From Fundicoccus culcitae (lineage in GTDB: Bacteria; Bacillota; Bacilli; Lactobacillales; Aerococcaceae), in assembly GCF_024661895.1 (NCBI RefSeq), contig NZ_CP102453.1:1240001-1304000 (forward strand): a DNA stretch of 64,000 nt, written 5' to 3'. A program made the translations under genes and the position numbers. The notes under the pieces are model-generated. The model had not been told where the DNA came from, did not search any database, and saw nothing but the letters and a program-made list of their open reading frames with translations. Below, one piece after another: positions 54,639 to 64,000 of this stretch. Numbering within the stretch: position 1 is the first letter of the stretch; each line of letters begins with the position of its first letter.

Positions 54639-55421
54639 TTAACTATTTTCAACTGCACGACTAATGAATCCTTTTGCTGTTACTAATTTAGTTTTAGCCT
54701 CCTCCATACTTTCACCTGTAAGAATCATGACAATAGCAAGTTTTACATCTTTATTTGCAATTTCAAGATATTCATCTGCTACTTCTTCACTACAATCCGT
54801 TGCATCCATAATAATTCTCTTTGAACGGGCAACTAATTTTTCATTCGTTGCTTGCACATCGACCATTAAATTCTGATATGTCTTACCAATTCCAATCATA
54901 GATGCAGTTGATAACATATTTAAAATTAATTTTTGTGCTGTTCCAGCTTTTAATCTAGTTGATCCAGTTAATACTTCAGGTCCACAATCAACTTCTATAG
55001 CAATCTGACTATATGAGCTAATAAGTGAATTTATATTACATGCCAATGAGACTGTGTTTGCTCCAACTTCATTAGCATACATTAACCCTCCAACAACATA
55101 AGGCGTCCTACCACTCGCAGCAATCCCTACCACCGTATCATTTGCTTTTAAATCAAGGGCTTCCAAATCAGCTTTCCCTAATTCTTTCGAATCTTCTGCA
55201 CCTTCCACAGCTAATTTAATTGCTGAATCACCACCCGCAATCAATCCTACGACCATTTCAGGTGGCACCCCAAATGTAGGAACACATTCCGCTGCATCTA
55301 AAACACCCAGTCTTCCACTTGTTCCTGCACCCATATAAATTAATCTTCCATTACTATTAAATGACTCAATAATTTTATTCACAGCTTGTTCAATCACAGG
55401 AAGCACCTTTTCTACTATCAT
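54639..55421 (-). CDS. murQ: N-acetylmuramic acid 6-phosphate etherase, N-terminally truncated
   Basis: A 260-residue SIS-fold protein. It begins at [19 protein letters not shown], a position that is about 40-45 residues into other MurQ proteins, which are about 300 residues. Remaining motifs are intact: [31 protein letters not shown] and [19 protein letters not shown]. No in-frame ATG, GTG or TTG exists upstream before a stop, and no ribosome site precedes ATG 55421. MurQ cleaves the lactyl ether of MurNAc-6P to GlcNAc-6P. The gene heads the MurNAc operon. It may be a functional short form or a 5'-truncated gene. Confidence 0.85.
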   Translation of the reverse strand: MIVEKVLPVIEQAVNKIIESFNSNGRLIYMGAGTSGRLGVLDAAECVPTFGVPPEMVVGLIAGGDSAIKLAVEGAEDSKELGKADLEALDLKANDTVVGIAASGRTPYVVGGLMYANEVGANTVSLACNINSLISSYSQIAIEVDCGPEVLTGSTRLKAGTAQKLILNMLSTASMIGIGKTYQNLMVDVQATNEKLVARSKRIIMDATDCSEEVADEYLEIANKDVKLAIVMILTGESMEEAKTKLVTAKGFISRAVENS

Positions 55422-55451
55422 TTTTATGTTTAAATATATATGAATTTTCGA

Positions 55452-55465
55452 TGTAATCGCTTGCT
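55452..55465 (+). promoter_or_regulatory. cre-like sequence near the murQ start
   Basis: TGTAATCGCTTGCT fits the cre consensus except at two positions. It lies about 35 bp before the murQ start. Confidence 0.35.
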
Positions 55466-55488
55466 CACTAAATTGATTATAGCAGAAA

Positions 55489-55534
55489 GAAATATTATTT
55501 CAACTAATTTCTATTTTTTATAGAATATTATTTC
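55489..55534. promoter_or_regulatory. Two dyad sites before murQ (candidate RpiR/MurR operators)
   Basis: GAAATATTATTTC (55489-55501) and GAATATTATTTC (55523-55534) are 34 bp apart in the murQ promoter region. They have the TTTC/GAAA symmetry common for RpiR-family sites. Confidence 0.5.
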
Positions 55535-55640
55535 ATTTTTTAAAGCGTATACATATGTTGTGATATTTGAGTCCTTATTTGTTGGACTTTAAGTCTCCTG
55601 GTATTTAGAGAATCCTGAAAGAAATATTAGAATAAAAAAC

Positions 55641-55671
55641 ACCCGTCCTTATTTATTGAATAAGAAAGGGT
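55641..55671 (-). terminator. Terminator of the GH1 operon
   Basis: On the minus strand ACCCTTTCTTATT pairs with AATAAGGACGGGT and is followed by GTTTTTT. Confidence 0.8.
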
Positions 55672-55733
55672 ATTTTTATATTAACTACCTATATATTTTC
55701 TATGCAAATATCTAGTAAAGAATCATTTTTACG

Positions 55734-58617
<2,884 letters not shown>

Positions 58618-58722
58618 TTTTTATCCCCCAATTAAAATAAATAATAAATTAATATATTGCGCGCATAATATATTAAGGTTATTAAAATGTTGAATGATAT
58701 AATCGAACATTCCTATTACATC
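58618..58722. other. 105-bp spacer between licT-like and EIIBC genes
   Basis: It contains a 10-bp perfect stem (TTAATATATT with AATATATTAA around GCGCGCAT). I see no T run after it and no clear antiterminator site. Confidence 0.4.
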
Positions 58723-59559
58723 TTAGTTTTTATATCCTTGTCTAGTACATAAACGATTAATATGTAACATCAGATATAACAATTCTTCCTCTTCTAAATA
58801 CCAGTTAAATGATTTAAGCAAATAATCTCTAATTTCAAGCGAACAATTATAAGCTCTTGGATAATTCTCTGCTATTGATTGAAACATATCAAAATTCTTC
58901 GTTGTTATCATTTCGTTTTTTACGATTCTTTCAAATAAATACTCTAAGTGAGAAGCAAATCTAGAAAAATTAAATGAAGCTTTATCGATTTCTAATCCCA
59001 TGTAATTTTCAATTATCTCAACTATTTGATCTACAATTTTTTCACTAGATACTTGTTTCTCTTCGGTTTGTTCGTTTATTTCTGAATTTATAATATGCAT
59101 GGCTATTCCATATACTTCATCTTCGGGAAGCTTTATTTTTAGTTTTTTTTCGATGAGTTTTACAGCATACTCTCCAACTTCAACTTCTTTAGGATTAAAA
59201 TGTTTTAAATCATATTGCGATGAAAACTTTAATAACATTCCACTATTATTTCTTTGAATAGCAAATTGAATATGATCTGCTAAAGTGAATACTAAATTCG
59301 GATTTAAATACGAATCAACGATTATTTGAGTATATGTAACAATTACTCCAGTAATCTCAAAAATTTCTTCTGAGATAACATTTAACAGACCAAAATACCG
59401 CTGATCTATATTATAATATGTTTTGGTGATTTTATTTAAATCCGTTAATACATAAGGAGGTGTTTTAAATCCAATACCCTTTCCGAATGCAACTACTTCA
59501 TTACCATCGTTATCAATACAAATAGCAACATTATTATTTATATTTTTAATTACTTTCAT
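58723..59559 (-). CDS. BglG/LicT-family transcription antiterminator
   Basis: A 278-residue protein. The N-terminal RNA-binding CAT domain (MKVIKNINNNVAICIDNDG and ALVF/VVAFGKGIGFK-like segment, residues 1-55) is followed by two PRD domains with their regulatory His residues (for example TLADHIQFAI and ELLYLMLHINRL). It would bind a RAT hairpin in the leader of its own operon and prevent early termination. GTTAGGAG precedes the ATG. The ISL3 element ends about 50 bp upstream, inside what looks like the leader. Confidence 0.93.
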   Translation of the reverse strand: MKVIKNINNNVAICIDNDGNEVVAFGKGIGFKTPPYVLTDLNKITKTYYNIDQRYFGLLNVISEEIFEITGVIVTYTQIIVDSYLNPNLVFTLADHIQFAIQRNNSGMLLKFSSQYDLKHFNPKEVEVGEYAVKLIEKKLKIKLPEDEVYGIAMHIINSEINEQTEEKQVSSEKIVDQIVEIIENYMGLEIDKASFNFSRFASHLEYLFERIVKNEMITTKNFDMFQSIAENYPRAYNCSLEIRDYLLKSFNWYLEEEELLYLMLHINRLCTRQGYKN

Positions 59560-59764
59560 TATGCTAACTCCTAACTATGCATAACAGTTTACGGCTTATA
59601 AGCAAAAAAACTCTTCGGTGGGCACACTAAATAAATGGCTCAAGAATTTTTGGTGTTGGTGAGAGAAATCTCACTGACACCTTTTTATATGTAAATATAT
59701 GAAAAAGCCAGTGAATTCCTATATAATTAAGTCACTACTCAAAATCATAGATAGGAGAATTCAC

Positions 59765-61108
59765 TTGGCTAACACTCATTATATCGCAAATTTACTTAAT
59801 ATTACAGACGAAAGAATCGAATTTTCTGATACAATCACCCAAGAAATGAAACGGAATGTCTGTTGTAAAGTGATTGAAGGTCGATTGTCATATCCATTAA
59901 AAGCTTGTTTAAATTGTGGTGCTATCAACCAATCCACAGATGATATGATTAAATATGGGTTTGATACATCAACCATTACCTTAACTCATATTAATTTCCA
60001 ACCGTTACTCCTTAGACTAAAGAAACAACGCTATCGCTGTAAACATTGCTTAACAACATCCACTGTAACAACTTCCTTGGTGGATAAAGGTTGCTTTATT
60101 TCAAACGATATTAAGCGTACAATCGCCATGGAATTAACTCAAGTACAATCTATGAAATTAATAGCCCAACATCTATTTGTCTCACGACATACTGTGTCTA
60201 CTCAACTGAAACGAGCTGGGAGTTCACTCGCTGCTCAAAAACATTATCTACCAGAGCACCTAGGAATCGATGAGTTCAAATCAGTGAATAGTGTTACCCA
60301 ATCCATGAGCTGTATCTTAATGGACACCCATTCTCATACTTTATTGGATATTCTACCGGATCGAACGCAAAATGCCTTACGGGATTACTTTATGCGTTTC
60401 TCATACGAAAGTCGACAAAAGGTAAAGACGGTCACAATGGACATGTATGCGCCATATTATCAATTCTTACAACAGATTTTTCCGAAAGCGAAGATTATCA
60501 TCGATCGATTCCATTTGGTTCAATTACTCAATCGAACACTAAATAGAGAACGCGTACGAGTGATGAATGAGCTAAGGTATAGTAGACCCAGAGACTATAC
60601 GAAGCTTAAACAACAATGGAAACTCATTCTAATGAATCGAGAGGATTTAGATTTCACCGCCTACCAAACCCATCGGTTATATGATGGACTAGTCACTGAA
60701 AAAAGCATGGTAAACTATTTACTCAGTCTTGATAAACGATTTGAACAAGTTTATCATTTAATGAACGACCTTAAGTCAGACATTGCACAACATAATTACA
60801 CGGCATTTGAACATGATTTATATGAAACACGAAAGTATCAATTACCTCGAAAGGTAAGAACAACGATTCAAACCTTACATCGTTATTTACCAGCAATTAA
60901 AAACAGTTTAAATTATACGTTATCTAATGGTATTATCGAAGGGACTAATAATAAGATAAAAAATATTAAACGAAGTGGTTATGGCTATCGTAATTTTTCA
61001 AACTTAAGATATCGTATATTAATCACACAAAATCTCATCAAAAAGGACAAAGAAATCCGGCCATTATTATTTAAAGATGAAATAAGTAATAAAAAAAGAA
61101 TTGCTTAA
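59765..61108 (+). CDS. ISL3-family transposase
   Basis: I start at TTG 59765 because AGGAG lies 6 nt upstream and the text MANTHYIANLL is the family start; the open frame begins 66 bp earlier. The 447-residue protein has zinc-finger motifs CLNCG and CKHC, a helix-turn-helix region (SMKLIAQHLFVSRHTVSTQLKR) and the DDE catalytic domain. Visible acidic motifs are GIDEFKS, TMDMYAPYY and NGIIEGTNNKIKNIKR. It is complete and uninterrupted. Confidence 0.92.
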   Translation: MANTHYIANLLNITDERIEFSDTITQEMKRNVCCKVIEGRLSYPLKACLNCGAINQSTDDMIKYGFDTSTITLTHINFQPLLLRLKKQRYRCKHCLTTSTVTTSLVDKGCFISNDIKRTIAMELTQVQSMKLIAQHLFVSRHTVSTQLKRAGSSLAAQKHYLPEHLGIDEFKSVNSVTQSMSCILMDTHSHTLLDILPDRTQNALRDYFMRFSYESRQKVKTVTMDMYAPYYQFLQQIFPKAKIIIDRFHLVQLLNRTLNRERVRVMNELRYSRPRDYTKLKQQWKLILMNREDLDFTAYQTHRLYDGLVTEKSMVNYLLSLDKRFEQVYHLMNDLKSDIAQHNYTAFEHDLYETRKYQLPRKVRTTIQTLHRYLPAIKNSLNYTLSNGIIEGTNNKIKNIKRSGYGYRNFSNLRYRILITQNLIKKDKEIRPLLFKDEISNKKRIA

Positions 61109-61172
61109 AAAAATTGTGACTAAAAAAAACGGCCAGGCGTGACTGCGTCACGCTGGCCTACAACTTACCAAC
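61108..61172. other. Hairpin inside the right end of the ISL3 element
   Basis: GGCCAG-CGTGAC pairs with GTCACG-CTGGCC around TGC at about 61131-61157. It is probably the transposase terminator or part of the end structure. Confidence 0.6.
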
Positions 61173-61232
61173 ACTAAAAAATCAAGAACCAAATAAATGC
61201 TTACAGCACTATTTAGATTAAGCCTCCCGAAG

Positions 61233-61243
61233 AGTTACAATCC
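61233..61243 (-). promoter_or_regulatory. Remnant of a ribonucleic antiterminator (RAT) site for LicT
   Basis: On the minus strand GGATTGTAACT directly abuts the ISL3 end. RAT sites of LicT/BglG systems begin GGATTGTTACT. The rest of the RAT is not found on this side, and the licT gene lies beyond the element. Confidence 0.5.
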
Positions 61244-61524
61244 TATTACTTTTTCTTATGTTGAATACATGATATCACTTACAAATAAAATGTCAATCAT
61301 TTTTTTCAAAGACTTTATTAACAATATTGAATGACACTTATTTAGAAATTGCATTAAAGATAAGTTATGGACTTATAAATTTCTAGATTAATTTACAATT
61401 ATCACATCAGCCATGCTTTATCACCTCATTCGATAAACCACAAATTCAATGATACCCCCCTTAACAAAAACTTAACCATTTTAAAAAGTGGAAATCCCTA
61501 TATTTTTACGTATTTATAGAGTAA
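61237..61524. other. About 290-bp intergenic remainder
   Basis: This includes the part of the licT leader cut off by the ISL3 element and the upstream element of the second NERD gene. No gene is seen. Confidence 0.5.
61476..61491 (+). promoter_or_regulatory. Conserved palindrome of the second NERD locus, cut off from its gene
   Basis: CCATTTTAAAAAGTGG has the same flanks (TTAACAAAAA, TTAA) as the palindrome before the intact NERD gene. An insertion element now separates it from the NERD coding region by 1.9 kb. Confidence 0.55.
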
Positions 61525-63342
61525 CCTCAGAAACTAAGACTAAATTTTTTTAAACTTGTTCGTTGATAACTGAATTTGTCACTTTCCTCACTACTATATC
61601 CTAATTAAACCGTCTTAAATGATTGAAGTGCATGACAAATAAACCTATGATATATTCGTTTTTTCGAATATAGTTAGGTGAATGAAAGCTTTTAGCGAGC
61701 TGTAAATGCGACTTGTGCTTTGAGATGGATGAGAACAAAACTGGCAAAAATATGCCAATAAATGCGTGACTGACTCCGCAGACGAGTCGTTTCCAATGCG
61801 TCATCAATCATTAAGGTTTTATTGATTCGTTCAACCGCTGGTCGTTGAGAGTATAACCGGGTCCACGAATTACTTTGACGGGCGACCTTGGGGTATAACC
61901 GAAGGTCATCGTGACACTTGGTATAAACCACTCTCCCGTAAGGCGAATCTGAACAGTAATGGTTAGGGTTCTCAAGGCGGCGTTTCTTGGAATAACAGAT
62001 GGCACAGCGCCACTTATGCCGACAGCGATTGTTTGAATAGCCGTTGTAAACCATGGGTTCACCTAAACAAATCGGTGTTCCATCTGGTGCATAGGTGATT
62101 TCTACTTTCCCTAGCTCTCGTCTCCCTTTCTTCTTTTGGTTTAGCTTAATGATTGGCAGAATATCTTTGGTATCTAACCATTGATAAAAAGCATAGTTAT
62201 CATGAGCGGAATCACCTAGAAAGTGGGTTAATGAGGTGTGAGGGCTTAGATAGTTGAATTCGTGCAAAGCGATGACGGCACTCACAGAATCATGGCGTTG
62301 CGCTTCAACTAGACGGAAATAAAGGGGTAAGTCACACTTGACGTCTGCTTGATAGGTGGCTTAAAAGTAGCCTGTATAACCATAGAAATAGGTGCCTTTT
62401 GAACTATCGTAACCCCATCGTGCATTTGGATCGGTTAATATACCTTCATGGGGACATGATTTTTTGTTCGGATTTGAGCAATGACACGACTTACGAACGT
62501 ATGGTGTCGCATGAGAAGGAATACACGTCCCATCGCCTGAGGCGATGAGTTGATTTGCGAGTAAACCAATCGCTTTGGATTGTTGAACAGCGAGGATATC
62601 GAACAGACGCTGTAAGGTTTTCTCAGGACCTGATACAAAGTGTGGTTTATCTGAATGCCGTTTAAGATGGTCGATGACCTGTTGAGTCGCTTGTTTTTTG
62701 CGAGAGGGAAGCTTCTTATCTGTCCCCAGTTTAACGTTTAATTTTTTGGGCGGTGAGACGATGACCTTTGATTCTTTCACTGGACAGTAACGCTGCATTA
62801 GATGATAGAAAGAACCGAGACTCGGGACACTTGAGGCATCTGGAAAGCCGGCAATCGTCCAGAACGGTCGATGCAGTTTGAGTTGTTGAGAAAGTTGTGG
62901 GAATGGAATTTTCAAAGAGACAGATAGAATTAAGGCACGCAGTGATTCGATTTGATACAGGGCTGGTCGACCAGTAGTGGCATACAAGGGTTGAATGAGC
63001 GAATGGATGGGATCGAAATTGAGGTATTGGAATAGGTCAAACGTTGTCTGATAAGGTCTTTGGAAATCTATGGGGATAGCTTTCCAAGCGGCTTGAGAGA
63101 GCTGAACATATTCCGCGTGTGTTTGTAAGTGACTTAACATAATGAACAAATCCTTTCTGAACCATAAATTGGGGTGGTTCTTGCGGATTATAAGGTCATT
63201 TTTGAAAAGTCAAGCAAATTGTCTCGAAAAGAGAAGGGAAACTCCAACTATTTTGTAGCAACATGATACAAAAAGTTGGAGGGAAGTGATAAATTCAGTT
63301 GTCAACGAATGTGTTTAGAATACACAGAAAGAGTTTCTGAGG
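61525..63342 (-). mobile_element. IS1182/IS5-like insertion sequence, about 1.8 kb
   Basis: CCTCAGAAACT at the left and AGTTTCTGAGG at the right are perfect inverted ends. Similarity extends about 60 nt inward, including TTCGTTGA.AACTGAATTT.TCACTT. One transposase frame is present on the minus strand. No target duplication is evident. The family label is inferred from the DDE protein and the element length. Confidence 0.8.
61692..63140 (-). pseudogene. DDE transposase of the IS1182/IS5-like element, interrupted by a stop codon
   Basis: The frame begins at ATG 63140 after GAAAGGA and would give about 482 residues. An in-frame TAA at 62361-62363 follows GTYFYGYTGYF, splitting it. The second half continues in the same frame to 61692, so a single nonsense change explains it. 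Catalytic motifs lie on both sides: SGDGT in the first half, FLGDSAHD and VERINKTL in the second. A Cys-rich knuckle (SCHCSNPNKKSCPH) precedes the break. Mobility would need suppression or another copy. Confidence 0.85.
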
Positions 63343-63374
63343 AAGCTCAATTTATATATAAAGGAGGCATTTCC

Positions 63375-64000
63375 ATGCAAAATAATCACGAACTCACTGC
63401 TCTGAATCTTATGAACACCCGCCAAGCCATCACCCCCGCCCAACTCCAGCGCCTTTACTACCTAAAAAGCCGTTTTTAAGGCGAAAAGACCTTCAAATCC
63501 TTTTTCAATAAATACCTCAACTCCTACTGGTGCCTTGTAGAAGACTATTGGTTTAGAGCCGGTGCTACTATGAATGCGGAATTTATTCTAATTTCAGCCG
63601 ATCATTGGATTGTCATCGCTATCAAAAATTACCCAGGTCACTACGAGCATGATCAAGGTATTACAAGTAAGTTAGATGGAAAAGAATTTTTTGATAGTAG
63701 TTTTTATTACATGTATAACCGCACTTACAAAATTGATTACATCACACATCTAATTAACCCAGATATCAAAGTCACTTCTTTAATGATATTTATTAATGAA
63801 CATAGTTTTACTGATATTAATACAAGCTACGATATCGAAATCATTCAACGGAATGGTGTAAAACATTTCATTGAAAATCTAGCGCCCGTAACTCCACTAT
63901 CAGAAGATTTATTAGCCATCTTTACTGACAAATTAAACAAGTACCATGTCGAAAATCCAGAAAAATTCGAATCGCTACAGCCAAGTGACTTTGATTCCTT
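63375..64000 (+). pseudogene. Second NERD-domain gene, broken by an in-frame stop (runs off the window)
   Basis: ATG 63375 follows AAAGGAGG. The reading frame MQNNHELTALNLMNTRQAIT parallels the start of the gene at 30500. After KSRF comes TAA (63477-63479), exactly where the intact copy has the glycine/glutamate stretch GYAGELEF. The frame then continues to the window end with clear homology (EDYWFRAG, WIVIAIKNYPGHYE, VTSLMIFINEHSFTDINT). The catalytic VDVKNY is changed to VIAIKNY, losing an acidic residue. Both point to loss of function. Confidence 0.85.

Larger units (their letters stand above)
59609..61236 (+). mobile_element. ISL3-family insertion sequence, about 1.6 kb
   Basis: The element is bounded by AACTCTTCGG (59609-59618) and its inverted copy CCGAAGAGTT (61227-61236). 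Subterminal similarity extends the match (GGTGTTGGT and ACCAACAC with flanking AAATAAAT). It encodes one transposase in the + direction. No clear 8-bp target duplication is seen. It lies in the leader of the licT operon. Confidence 0.85.

Noticed and set aside
58640-58720. Second LicT RAT site between licT and EIIBC genes
   Set aside because: The region has an AT-rich stem but no recognisable RAT sequence or terminator run.
59600-61245. 8-bp target-site duplication of the ISL3 element
   Set aside because: The flanks do not match over 8 bp. An adjacent deletion or a different end position may explain this.
61515-63352. Target-site duplication of the IS1182/IS5-like element
   Set aside because: GTAA on the left and AAGC on the right do not match.

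Overview
The window looks like chromosome of a low-GC Gram-positive coccus. I infer Lactobacillales, possibly an Aerococcaceae or Carnobacteriaceae relative, from the AT-rich DNA, the strong AGGAGG ribosome sites, the CcpA-type cre boxes, the many PTS systems and YesM/YesN-type sensors, and an extracellular flavoprotein. The genus is not proven. I saw no rRNA, tRNA or CRISPR array.

Layout. 1-1.4 kb: the end of a carbohydrate operon (CE7 esterase and the start of a solute-binding protein) behind a perfect cre box. 1.6-6.3 kb: DUF2185 protein, AAA_15 ATPase with a truncated partner, an SDR, and an AbiE-like pair whose toxin gene is broken. 6.4-16.9 kb: an alpha-glucan module (GH66 enzyme, DUF624, two permeases, binding protein, YesN/YesM pair) lying between two 177-bp direct copies of the 3' end of a ysnF-like gene. 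17.9-28.1 kb: extracellular flavoprotein reductase, UDP-GalNAcA biosynthesis pair, MazE-Doc module, O-antigen-ligase-like protein, DUF4430 protein and PHP metallohydrolase. 24.9-32.4 kb: three arrays of a 102-bp repeat made of two hairpins. A NERD-domain gene lies between arrays two and three. 33-40.5 kb: UDP-glucose dehydrogenase, hydrolases, small membrane proteins and a decayed ietAS-type pair. 40.6-42 kb: ImmA/IrrE-type antitoxin with a DUF4411 remnant. 42.3-55.4 kb: an amino-sugar island. It holds a PRD regulator, ChbG-like deacetylase, mannose-family PTS and NagA, followed by a convergent MurNAc operon with MurQ, lactose-family PTS, MupG, MurR and AnmK. 55.7-61.2 kb: a beta-glucoside operon (GH1, EIIBC, LicT) whose leader is interrupted by an ISL3-family element. 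61.5-63.3 kb: an IS1182/IS5-like element with a stop codon in its transposase. It separates a second, broken NERD gene from its upstream element.

Main observations. (1) Four two-gene defence or toxin-antitoxin loci keep the sensor, antitoxin or ATPase gene while the effector gene is truncated or frameshifted. (2) Three same-orientation arrays of a 102-bp double-hairpin repeat surround a NERD gene. They create long spurious ORFs because the period is a multiple of three without stops. (3) The 10.3-kb GH66 module lies between direct repeats. (4) The ISL3 element appears to have split the LicT antiterminator RNA site. (5) murQ lacks its usual N-terminus and has no ribosome site.

The amino-sugar genes form a coherent route by inference. 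PTS import plus MupG, MurQ and AnmK would convert MurNAc-containing sugars to GlcNAc-6-phosphate, and NagA would deacetylate that product.
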